A stretch of 64,000 bases of DNA from Solen grandis (taxonomy: Eukaryota; Mollusca; Bivalvia; Adapedonta; Solenidae): NCBI GenBank assembly GCA_021229015.1, contig CM037795.1, positions 14,737,362 through 14,801,361 on the forward strand. Reading direction: 5' to 3'. The position numbers and the translations under genes are program-made. This document shows positions 34,446-46,100 of this stretch, one piece after another. The notes under the pieces are model-generated. The model was not told the origin of the DNA, made no database searches, and saw nothing but the letters and a program-made list of their open reading frames with translations. Each line of letters starts with the position of its first letter. Position 1 is the first letter of the stretch.

Positions 34446-36412
34446 TAGCTCACCTGAGCACAAAGTGCTCAAGGTGAGCTTTTGTGATCGCCCTTCGTCC
34501 GGCGTCCGTCGTCGTGCGTCGTCCGTTGTCAACAATTTGCTTTAAACGACATCTCCTCTGAAACCGCTGGACAGAATTTAATGAAACTTGGCAGGAATGT
34601 TCCTTGGGTGAGGCTCTACAAAAGTTGCTAAAATAAAGTTGATCCATGAAGAACTCTAGTTGCCATGGCAACAAAAAGAAAAATAATTTGAAAACTTTAA
34701 AAATCATCTCCTTCAAAACTACTGGCCAGATTTCAAAATAATTTGGTACATATGTTCCTTGGGTCAACCTCTACCAAAGTTGCTAAAATTATTCTGATCC
34801 GTAAAAAAACATGGCCGCCAGGGGCGGGGCTTATTTGCCTTATATGTATATAGAGAAACCTTTAAACAACATCTCCTCTGAAACCACTGGACAGAATTTG
34901 ATTAAATTTGGCAGGGATGATCCTTGGGTCAACCTCCACAAAAGTTGCTAAAATAAAGTTGATCCATGTAGAACTCTGGTTGCCATGGCAACAAAAAGAA
35001 AAAAAAATGAAAACTTTAAAAATCATCTCCTTCAAAACTACTGGCCAGATTTCAAAATAATTTGGTACAGATGTTCCTTGGGTCAACCTCTACCAAAGTT
35101 GCTAAAATTATTCCGATCCGTAAAAAAACATGGCCGCCAAGGGCGGGGCTTATTTGCCTTATATGTATATAGAGAAACCTTTAAACAACATCTCCTCTGA
35201 AACCACTAGACATAATTTGATTAAACTTGGCAGGGATGATCCTTGGGTCAACCTTCACAAAAGTTGCTAAAATAAAGTTGATCCATGTAGAACTCTGGTT
35301 GCCATGGCAACAAAAAGAAAAAAAAAATGAAAACTTTAAAAAATCATCTTCTTCAAAACTACTGGCCAGATTTTAAAATAAATTGGTACAGATGTTCCTT
35401 GGGTCAACCTCTACCAAAGTTGCTAAAATTATTCTGATCCGTAAAAAAACATGGCCGCCAGGCGCGGGGCTTATTTGCCTTATATGTATATAGAGAAACC
35501 TTTAAACAACATCTCCTCTGAAACCACAAGACAGAATTTGATTAAACTTGGCAGGGATGATCCTTGGGTCAACCCCCACAAAAGTTGCTAAAATAAACTT
35601 GATCCATGTAGAATTCTGGTTGCCATGGCAACAAAAAGAAAAAAAAATGAAAACTTTAAAAATCATCTTCTTCAAAACTACTGGCCAGATTTTAAAATAA
35701 ATTGGTACAGATGTTCCTTGGGCCAACCTCTACCAAAGTTGCTAAAATTATTCCGATCCGTAAAAAAACATGGCCGCCAGGGGCGGGGCTTATTTGCCTT
35801 ATATGTATATAGAGAAACCTTTAAACAACATCTCCTCTGAAACCACTAGACAGAATTTGATTAAACTTGGCAGGGATGATCCTTGGGTCAACCTTCACAA
35901 AAGTTGCTAAAATAAAGTTGATCCATGTAGAACTCTGGTTGCCATGGCAACAAAAAAAAATAAAAAATGAAAACTTTAAAAATCATCTTCTTCAAAACTA
36001 CTGACCAGATTTTAAAATAAATTGGTACAGATGTTCCTTGGGTCAACCTCTACCAAAGTTGCTAAAAAAAATTCCGATCCGTAAAAAACATGGCCGCCAG
36101 GGGCGGGGCTTATTTGCCTTATATGTATATAGGGAAAACTTTAATCAACATTTCCTCTGAAACCACTGGACAGAATTTGATTAAACTTGACAGGAATGAT
36201 CCTTGGGTCAACCTTCACAAAAGTTCCTAAAATAAACTTGATCCATATAGAACTCTGGTTGCCATGGCTACAAAAAGAAAAAAAATATGAAAACTTTAAA
36301 AATCATCTTCTTCAAAACTACTGGCCAGATTTTAAAATAAATTGGAACAGATGTTCCTTGGGTCAACCTATTTATCTCAGGTGAGCGATTTAGGGCCATC
36401 ATGGGCCTCTTG
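34446..36412 (+). mobile_element. Helentron-like (HINE-type) element with six ~320-bp tandem units
   Basis: The 5' end 'TAGCTCACCTGAGCACAAAG' has a hairpin (GAGCAC/GTGCTC, then GGTGAGC) and a 'gtccgtcgtcgtgcgtcgtc' stretch. Six units follow, with 'aacatctcctctgaaacc' near 34545, 34868, 35187, 35507, 35826 and 36147. The 3' end is 'CTCAGGTGAGCGATTTAGGG' plus 'CCATCATGGGCCTCTTG'. The termini match 12561-12967, and the flanks are T-rich, as expected for TT insertion. The 65-105-aa frames on both strands are repeat translations; the same 71-aa frame appears twice. Confidence 0.8.
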
Positions 36413-36775
36413 TTTGTTTTATTGCGCGTTTCTTGCTCATATTTACGGCTTGGTGTGATGGGCATACAGAACGTTTTGTTTTGCCCTCTAGTTCCCTTTA
36501 TATGCTTTATATTATTTAATTCGTCTTTTGATTTTCCGCGCATTTATTTTGTTCTCTCCCCTTTTGTGACTGTGACTGCTTTTTTGACCTTGTGTCACTT
36601 GTCACTAACTATTTTTAAATATCCCACCCTTCCCATCCGCCTCTTGTATTGATATTTATTAATTTGTGCATTGTTATAATTTTTTATGTTATTTGCTACC
36701 CTTCAATATTGCATATCCGTGTAGCTTATTAAAAATGCACGGGTCCGGGAGTTGGTATCCGGCCCCTACTTGTTA

Positions 36776-37020
36776 ACGCGACATACCAAAGTCGTTAAAA
36801 TGGTAGTGTTATAGCTCATTTGCTTGGCACTCAGCATATAAGGGAAGTTGCACGACAGGTTGACCTGGTGTCAGGATAATGTGACTTGGTTTTGGGATCA
36901 TGCCACATGTCTACGGCGTGATACTGCAGTGTGGCAGCACTACATCTGTCTCAAGTAGGCATCGTCTTAAAATGACTGAAATACTGTAGTGGGACATTAA
37001 GCCCACCAAAACAAACAAAG
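36776..37020 (+). mobile_element. SINE family A, 5'-degenerate copy
   Basis: It shares 'gacataccaaagtcgt', 'ttggcactcagcatataag', 'gtgatactgcagtgtggcag', 'ctgtctcaagtag' and the tail 'cccaccaaaacaaacaaa' with the copies at 47371 and 55733. The tRNA head is missing or unrecognisable. The stretch 36413-36775 before it has no gene I can support. Confidence 0.75.
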
Positions 37021-37087
37021 AAATATAATGATACAAAGCGACTAGGGAAGCTTCTATGTATATGTCTGTTCTGATCGCCCATCATCT

Positions 37088-37124
<37 letters not shown>

Positions 37125-38596
37125 CTGGAACGTAATTTTGTTTTGTTCTGTTTTGGTACCAGAGACTGGTCCCATAATTTAACTGTATCTCCGGTCATAA
37201 CAGCCTTTTCTGTAATTATTTTTTGTGCATAAATTCAGTTGTTGATATTCTTTGTTAACTTTAAAAATTTTTTTTTTAACTTTAAAATCATCATCAATAC
37301 AAATTTGTAAAAAATGATCAAAGATGTAAAATAATAGTCTACTGTTCAAAATCTGTTTACAAGCATATTTCATCTGTGAGTACATGTACTAACTTAGACG
37401 AGAGCGTCGATAAACTTGTTTTAGTTTAAAAATCTGATAGGATTTGGGATACTTATAAATCCTATGTACCTTCAAAAACGTAAGATCAAAAAACAAAACG
37501 AGTCTTGTTAAAGTTTATTGTCAAGGCTCATCATATGTGTAAATATAAATTAATAATAATAATAATAATAATAACAATTTCTCTAAGCTTTAATCAAGAC
37601 CAGAACAGAACAGATATTTATTAAGAATTTCACAAAGTACATCATCTTTTTCACACACATATATTTAAACAATTCAGTTTATGTGATCTAGCAGGAAAAA
37701 AAAATGTAATAATAAACTACATGTACTAATGATTCTATGTAGGCCAAGAAAATAAATAAAGTAAAAAAAGAACAAATGAGAAACAAAAAACTGTGTGGGT
37801 CTCAAAAACGACAACATTTATAATAATGACTTGCGAAATCAAGATTAAAAGCATTACAGTTTCACACCTGAGCGTGCTCTAATCGAGAAGTAATTAGATA
37901 ACATTTACTGCAAATTGATGTAAAACTTACTGAGAAACCGGAATATTAAATGATTAGGATATCAATGCAATGTCTTTTCCATCCCTTTGTTCTCGAATTA
38001 ACGTGTCGCGATGACATTCGACTTTTGTGATTACATATTGTGCCTTTCTTCTTCAACACAGTACTGAATATTTTTTTTTTTTTTTTTTTGCAATCTAACG
38101 CATTATTGTGATAGATGCCTATTTTGTTTAATTCAATAGTAAGTATGCTGTTTATAATACAGTAAAGCAGTAAAACTTTTCAGGTACCCAACCCTATATT
38201 TAGGTATCAAAAAACGGCAACTGTCAGTCAATAAAAGTGGGCAGAGCAATCATAATTTAATTTGCATACATAGTTCTGACAAACGCACCATGTCAAACAA
38301 ACAGCCAGACTCTAAAACAGATAACGCGCATTAACAATCATGTACACATGCACTACTAAGTATCACCGCAGGGAGTCTCGATTTTTGCCAGATTTTATAT
38401 ACCCTGCCTCATACACAGATAAGATTTCAAAACGGCGGGTCAATCGTAAAAATCTTTTTTTTATTGTCGACGTCTTCGTCTGCTTATTGAAACTGCTGCC
38501 TTGACCTATGCTACATAACTCAAACCTGTACATAGGTCCACAACATTCCTTCGACAGAATTACAATCATTTAGAAACGATTTTTTACTCTACACAA
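37021..38596. other. Intergenic with simple repeats
   Basis: It holds a (TC)n run at about 37088-37120, a (TAA)n run at about 37548-37574 and poly-T runs near 38069. No exon or RNA is recognised. Confidence 0.5.
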
Positions 38597-38805
38597 TTAA
38601 AGTGCTGCATCACTGCAGTATCACGCCATAAACATAAACACACTTAGCCACATCTTCCTGACACCAGGCCAACCAATCTTGCAACTTTCCTTATATGAAG
38701 AGCGGCAAACAAATGACCTTACCATTTTTTTTTAACTTTAGTATGTCGTTGATGGGCATCGAATCCGTAACTCACGCACCTAAAACTGACGCTCTAACCA
38801 CACTA
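38597..38805 (-). mobile_element. SINE family A, minus strand, diverged
   Basis: Read on the minus strand, 'gtgtggttagagcgtcag' and 'ggattcgatgccc' form a tRNA head. They are followed by 'gacatactaaagtt', 'ttcatataaggaaagttgca', 'ggcctggtgtcagga' and 'cgtgatactgcagtgatg', matching the body of the 47371 copy. Confidence 0.65.
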
Positions 38806-38984
38806 ATTGATTTTTTATACGTCTTGTAAAATCATCAGTGGATGGTTGTTTTGTCTGTCTCCCAATAATGCGATATCATTTAGCTTTCTCCTTTAAATGA
38901 CGCGTAAAGAAGTCAATGCACGAAAACCAAGTTAACCGAATAAACTGGCAGCGTTTGTATCGTGCATGGATCGTATCGTGTATA

Positions 38985-39085
38985 TGAACCAAACGTGTAA
39001 CGTGCCCGCACCGTGTACCGTGCGTTCCGTGTCCGTGCAACGTGCGTTCCGTGTCCGTGTAACGTGCGTTCCATGTGCCGACTTG
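38985..39085. repeat. 22-bp minisatellite (aacgtgcgttccgtgtccgt)
   Basis: About four imperfect copies of 'aacgtgcgttccgtgtccgt' plus shorter 'accgtg' variants. Several 60-90-aa frames cross it on both strands and are repeat artefacts. Confidence 0.75.
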
Positions 39086-39517
39086 CACACAAGCCGCACT
39101 GTATATACACATAATAAAGTTATTATATATGAAATTCATAAAATTCGTAAATGATTGTTATGATGCAGATATTTTCTAACGCTGAGATGTATTCAGAAAT
39201 CAAGTAACCTTACAATCATATATACACTTTTAAAAACTTGTGTAGAAAGGTATATGCAAAGGTACACATTACTTATTGTTTGCAAAACTGACTCTAGCAT
39301 AAAAACATTAATGTTGAGATTTTCATAGCTATATTTTTCATTATGCCCAATTAAATCTATGTGAGAGAGAGAGACAGACAGACAGATAGAGAGGTAACGA
39401 TGAGAGCAGAAACTTATAGTGATTTATTCGCTTCAATAACAGTGTATTGCATTGGTGGCTAAGATAAGTCAGTCTGCTTTTAAACATAGCTACCAATCTC
39501 CAAAGGCTGACCTACGT
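39086..39517. other. Intergenic, nothing recognised
   Basis: AT-rich with a short GA/CAGA microsatellite at about 39362-39392. Confidence 0.45.
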
Positions 39518-39697
39518 AATTAACATGACGCCAAAACGCCCCGAAATGAATATGCATATCGGTTTAACCTGTGAAAAGCTATACAAACCTCCGACAAACA
39601 ATTGCACGTGAACCTTGCTTTCAATTGTTACCTTTGTTCAACAACCTCCGACAAACATTCGGGGCGGAGATATACCTGTTTTGGCGTCAAGTTAATT
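39518..39697. repeat. 180-bp inverted-repeat unit (GACGCCAAAAC arms)
   Basis: AATTAACATGACGCCAAAAC (39518-39537) is inverted at 39678-39697 with one mismatch. Inside, 'acctccgacaaaca' occurs twice in direct orientation (near 39588 and 39646), with 'cgccccgaaatg' and 'cattcggggcgg' as inner inverted motifs. It looks like a small foldback element. I see no gene from 39698 to 40494. Confidence 0.6.
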
Positions 39698-40670
39698 GAT
39701 CAGCGGTACTCATTCTACTTGAGATAAGACAGTCTGCCTCTTTGGCTTGCATATACAGGTAATCCTCGTCAGGATAAGAAGCTTTTTTTTTCCAGAAACC
39801 ATTAACTTTGACATGTCATAGATACTACATTTCACAACCGATTTTGATCAAGATTATTTTACTTGAATTATAAGATTTTAAACTTCAGGATAATCACACA
39901 AAAAAATAATTAAATTCAAACTTTGAAAACAAACTTACAATTTTTTCAAAGAGGATAAACTTTGAACTGCCATAAAATGACCAAATCAAGCCCGATCTTC
40001 AAAAACTAAACATCATTTGAAAGGTCTCTTCAAGACCTAAATCTTATCTGCACATGATAACAATGAAATATTTTTAGTTTTTGAGCTATTTGAGGCCGTT
40101 TAAAAATCCAATAATCATGATATGACCTTGACCTTTGCAATATTTTTTAATTTTTTTTCTCTGGAACATTCAGGACATTAAACTACATAAAGTGTGAAAA
40201 TTTCATGGAAAAGGAACAAAAAATAAAATCAGGAGAAAAATGTGTTCAAGAAATTAATTTCCCTTTAAATCTGGAAGACAAACAATGCATTTTTCAAAAT
40301 CGCCAACCCATATATTTTGTAAGAACTCTTCTATCTCATCTCTGAAAAAACTGGATAGGTTTTTCGTAGACCTACCCTCATTTTCACCATTTTTTGTAAG
40401 GTTTGAACTTTCAACCTTCCGTAGCTCAAAAGATTTATGTACGCCAATCATTGAAATCTATCATATTTTATGAAGCTATCATCAGTGAACATAATGCAAA
40501 AAACCGCATTTGAATCGGACCCCAAATAACAGAGTTACTCCTCTTTTTATGATTTTATACAAAGCGCCCCCTAGCGGAAAAACAAAGACAAAAATGAAAA
40601 TTTTCTCAACGTAAGGATTAAGTTCATATAAGTAGAAAAAACTGGTAGAAATTTCATAATTGTGCCTTTT

Positions 40671-41481
40671 TAGCTCACCTGAGCACAAAGTGCTCAAGGT
40701 GAGCTTTTGTGATCGCCCGTTGTCCGTCGTCCATCGTCCGTGCGTCAGTGCGTCCGTGCGTGCGTCCGTCGTCAACTTTTCGTTCAGACGACTTCTCCTC
40801 CTAAACCACTGGATGGATTTTGGCCAAACTTCACAGGAATCATCCTTATCATGACCTCTATCAAAGTTGTTCAAATTATTTTGATTGGGTGAATAAGTAG
40901 GTCACAGGAGCTAAAAATAGATTTTTAAAATGCAATCTTAGAAAATCTTCTCCTGCAAAACTGTAAGGCCTAGAGCTTTAATAATTGGTATGTAGAATTG
41001 TCTTATGAACATCTACAAAAGTTGTTCAGATCATGACCCTGGGGTCAAAATTGGCCCCGCCCCAGGGGTCATTTTATTTTTCATAGGTTTATATAGTGAA
41101 AAACTTTAAAAATCTTCTTCTATGAAATAATAAGGCCTAGAGCTAAGATATTTGGCGTGTAGCATTGTCTAGTGAATCTCTACAAAAGTTGTTCAAATTA
41201 TGACCCTGGGGTTAGAATTGGCCCTGCCACGGGGGTCACTTGTTTTACATAGACTTATATAGGAAAAACTTTAAAAATCTTCTCCTATGAAACCATAAGG
41301 CCTAGAGCTAAGATATTTGGTATGTAGCATCATCTAATGGTTCATTACCAAGATTGTTCAAATCATAGCCCTATGGTGATAAATGACCCCGCACCAGGGG
41401 TTACTTGTTTTACATAGAGTTATATAGGAAAATCTTAAAAATCTTTTTTTATGAATCCATAAGGCCTAGAGCTTAGATAAT
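40671..41481 (+). mobile_element. Helentron-like element, 3' end missing
   Basis: It starts 'TAGCTCACCTGAGCACAAAG' with a GTCC/GTGCGT-rich stretch. ~160-bp units follow with 'aaaatcttctcctatgaaac', 'aaggcctagagctaagatat' and 'ccccaggggtca'. It stops where a second 5' end begins at 41482, so a second copy was inserted into it or joined to it. Confidence 0.7.
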
Positions 41482-42486
41482 TAGCTCACCTGAGCACAAC
41501 GTGCTCATGGTGAGCTTTTATGATTGCCTTTTGTCTGGCGTCTGTCGTCCGTCCATCTGTCCGTGTGTGCGTGCGTCTTGCGTCAACTTTTTCCATTAAA
41601 CAACATCTCCTCCTAATCCGCTGAAGGGATTTTGACAAAATTTCACAGGAATCATCCTTATGATGTCCTCTAACAAAATTGTACAAATTATTATGATTGG
41701 TTGAAAAAGTAGGTCACAGGAGCTAAAAATAGATTTTAAAATGCAATCTTAGAAAATCTTCTCCTGCAAAACTGTAAGGCCTACAGCGTGTAGAATTGTC
41801 TTATAAACCTTCAAATCATGGCCCTAGGGTCAAAATCTGCCCTGCCCCAGGGGTCACTTTATTTTACATAGGCTTATATAGGGAAAACCTAGTAAAATCT
41901 TCTCATCAGAAACCACATGGCCTGGTGTTAAGATATTGGGTATGTAGTATTGTCTGGTGGATCTCTACTTAAGTTGTTCAAATCATGGCCCTTGGGTGAA
42001 AATTGGCCCTGCCCTAAGGATCACTTGATTTTACATAGGAAAAATAGAAAAATTATCTCCTGAAATACTGCAAGGCTTAGAGTTTGGATATTTGGTGTAT
42101 GTAGAATTGTCTTGTGAACTACTACAAAAGTTGTTAAAATAATGACCTCTGGGTCAAAATTGCCCTCGCTCCAGGGGTCATTTTATTTTACAAAGGCTTA
42201 AATAGGGAAAAACTAGAAAAATCTTCTTATCAGACACCACATGGCCTAGAGCTTAGATATAAGGCTTGTACCATTGTCTAGTGGATCTCTACCAAAGTTG
42301 TTCAAATCATGGCCCTTGGGTCCAAATTGGGTCCGCCCCAGGTGTCACTTGATTTTACATAGGCTTATATAGAGGAAGAAAGGAAAATCTTCTTCTCAGA
42401 AACCACAAGGTCAAGAGTTAAGAAAAAAAAGCAAAAAAAAAACAGAAGAAGAACAATAGGTTTTCGCCCAGCGATGCGAAAACCTA
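41482..42486 (+). mobile_element. Helentron-like element ending in an 11-bp hairpin
   Basis: It has the same 5' end and units as the preceding copy. The right end is a purine-rich run and then the perfect hairpin TAGGTTTTCGC / GCGAAAACCTA (42457-42467, 42476-42486), different from the GGCCATCATGGCC end of other copies. Either this is a distinct subfamily or a chimera. Confidence 0.6.
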
Positions 42487-42849
42487 ATGAAACAGAACAC
42501 TGTTGGGTTCGATTCTTTTAAAATTATCTCCCTTTATTTTTTAATGATTTTTTTTTTTTTTTGTCTTGAGCATTACTCCATTACTTTATGGAGAAAATTT
42601 GACATACATACACCACTCATTTAAATGGCTTCCAGTTGACATCAATATTTTGACATCTGACCTGCTGAGACGGGGGCAGAGTGTTTTTCGAACACATCTT
42701 GTTTTTACGTTTTTTTTATACCCCTGCCCCTTCATGAAAGTCATGTAAGTGGAGAGAATATTGGAATCAGCTTTTCTGGCCATTTATCCATCTGTTTGTA
42801 GACGCAGTCTTGTTTGTTCTTCATCTCCAAAACCCTGGCTTGATTGACT

Positions 42850-42962
42850 GACTGACTGACTATATGAGTTTACCATCGCTTCGACAGTATTTCAGTCATA
42901 TAGCGACGTCCAGCTAATTACAGGTGGAGGAAGACCCTGAATGCACGGAGGCTTCCGGTAGA
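42850..42962 (-). mobile_element. SINE family B, partial
   Basis: 'tttaccatcgcttcgacagt', 'catatagcgacgtccagcta' and 'attacaggtggaggaagacc' match the copies at 20641, 51782 and 53079. Only the tail-proximal part remains; the tRNA head is lost. Confidence 0.75.
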
Positions 42963-43143
42963 GTTTACCTTGATTGTATGTTGTACCTATTTTAAATTGA
43001 AGTCTAAATTAACAATTGAATTTTCTTTTGCTCAATGTTGGCAAGGTACCTCGTCTCCAGTTGTTGTAATAAAGCCTTGATTGTATGTTGTACCTACTAG
43101 GGTTATATGTAAATATTTCAGATTTGTTGATTTTTTCTTCCAG

Positions 43144-46100
43144 CTTGTTGCTAGATAAGGCAGACAACCACGTTTGTGAGAGGAACTATAAGAAGCTGAG
43201 TAAATCATGGCATCTGAGGAGTCTGCTAACTTCTACCGAATATCTTCCTTGATATTGGACATCGGTACTAGCTTGCTGCTGAGGATACTGAAAAATGAAA
43301 TTCAGCCATTAACATTAGAACAATTTTTAGATCAGCCTGCTATCAAAGCAGATCTCCGTAGATTGAATCATAAGAAGTTTCTTGACCGCAATCAGTTCTC
43401 AATCGTATCTTCAGTCCCTTTATGTGAGGACAAATTCGATATTTCACTTATTGTTAAACTTCTTCTGAATGTTTGTCACAATGTTGTTCCACCTGGAACA
43501 CACTGGGATAACATTACCCCCCTGATCATGACTTGTCACTTGTGGCAGATTTGATTCGTTTGCGAAATATACGCAATTCCAGTTCAATGCTGGCACATGC
43601 ATCCAGGGCAAAATTGTCAAAAGTTGAATTCACTGATGCATGGAAAAAAGTAGAATGGATATTAATTCGGAGGTCTAAAGAATTAGGTGAAACAGAAGGT
43701 GCTGTAGAAAAGGAGATTAATGATCTTAAGAAAAGAAAATTAGACCTATCAGAACCGGAAGACAAGTGTCAAAAAATGATTGCAGTTTGGAAGAAATGGA
43801 GAGAGGATGATGAAAGGACATATGCTGATTTGAATGTAAAGTTGTCATCTATAGAAAGTTCCCTTGAAAACTTACATGAGAAGGCAAGTATAATATTTAC
43901 TACATGTAGCTGTTACATTAAATCATACAAATTCAATCCTGTGGGTTCTCACTTACATTAAAATGAATTATTATGTCTACCCCTCAATGATGGGGAGACA
44001 TTCATTACAGTTTTTGAACAGGTCTCATTTCCTTCCAGTAATCAATAATTTTGAATCTGGGGAATAACAGATAGGCTAATGATATTTGATACATGTATGT
44101 ATGAAAGACTTGGAAATAATGTGTCATGATCAAACAATTCTCTTACAAAGTTACATTTTATGCTCTTTGTTAAAATGTTGTCCACAGCCTATTACTCTTC
44201 TTATATTTAAGATTGAGCTAGGCTGATGATATTTATATCCCCAAAACCCCTGGTAGTGGGGTCGGGGTTATACAGGAATCACTTCGTTCATCTGCAGACA
44301 CAATTTTGTGCGCCGCTTTTTATAGTTTTTCAACAATTTTGCTGAAAAATAATACCACGGAACTTGTGCACCTGTCATGCACAACAGTTGGATCAAAGTC
44401 ACACTCAGAGGTCAAAGGTCATGGAGCTGGAGTTGCTTGTTCAAGCTGTAACTAAGAAATGGATTGTAGGATTTTCAAATAATGTTTACCACAATGAAAC
44501 TGAGTGTCACACATAAGATTTGGGTCCCAAGGTCAAGATCACACTTACAGGTCAGAGGTAATATTATTGTCCAGGATGTAACTAAGACACTTAGACGTGG
44601 ATTGCAAGATTTTCAAATAATTTAGCAGTAATGTTTAGCACAATGAGATGAAGTGTAACTCTCAAGAGCTTGGTCTCAAGCCACAAGGTCAAAGTCACAG
44701 GTCAAAGGTCAGAGATCATGGTGCTTGATTTGTTTTTGGCTGTAACTTAAACATAGATTAAAAGATTCTTAAATGATATGGCAGTAAGATTTGCTTCAAT
44801 GAGAAGACTTTTCACTCTTAAAAGTTGGATCCCAACCTTCATGGTCATCATAGTTCAAACTATGTAAGAGATGAAAGATGAATCTTTAGCTGCAGGCTCG
44901 ACAAGTTGGCCTTGGGCATCTAGTGACTCAATCGGGCTGAAATCATGTGACCTGAATTGTTTTAATTAGGCTTAATGTAGAAATTGATAAGTGTGGCAGC
45001 AAAAATGGCAGCAGCAAAAATCATGCACAAACAAAAAAAAGTAACAAATATTCTAATCACCAGAGAGGTGGCACTGCTGTAATGGTAATTGTACCACCTT
45101 ACTTTATTACTGAATCCCTTAAGGTATTACTTTAAAACTTGGAATACTTGTTTATGACCATCACCTTCACCTGTTGGCAAAAGGGGATAACTGTGTCAGG
45201 GATTTGGAAAAAATTATTTCCCTTTTTTATGCCCCTTCATTGATTGAGGGGGGGGGGGGGCATATTGTTTTTGGTCAGTTTGTTTGTCACAAAATTTTAA
45301 TCTTGACCATAACACGGAAATCCTTCCTAGAGCCTCCAAACTTCACATGTGCAGGCACCTTGATGAGCTGTACCTGCCAGACCCGCATAGAGGTACATGT
45401 AACAGGGTCAAAGGTCAAGTTCACTTTGAGCCAAAAAAATTACAAATATTAACCTTGGCCACATTATGGACTTGCTTCCTTCCATAACCCCCAAACCTCA
45501 CATGACTTGTGTATGCACCTTGATGAACTCTACCCACCAGTTGTTTTTTTTTTCACTGGGGTGGGGTGGGGGTGGGGGAGGTCTGGGCCCAAAGGAGGGG
45601 GGAAACAGTGCACGATTGAGCGAAGAGGGGAATTTTTCTACTATGTATAAGTTTTATTGTATTTTACTCTTATTTACTGATGTTTTACTGCATAAAGGAA
45701 TGATAAGAACAATAATATTATAACATGTTTAAACAGTTTTATTAAGAATATAACATTTAAAAATGACACTGCAACAGCACGTCTATGCACACAATATGGT
45801 ATGTAAACTGTCATAATCATGGAGGGGGAAAAAAAAAATGGGGGCAAAAATATATATTCCAGGCAGGAGGGAATGCCTCCTATATTCTCCGAATATTATG
45901 ACCAAAAAAATCACTGCCCACTTACATCTAGAGGTCCAGAAAAAAAGCCAGAAAAAATCTTGTATTATAACCAGTATTGTGCTTTTTTTATGCAGATGGA
46001 TAGAAATCAGACAAGTAAAAATATCAACGAATTTCTTCAGGAGTTTAATATATACCTGATGAATCAAGGGATTGCCCAGGTGAGTGATGGAAAATTGTGT

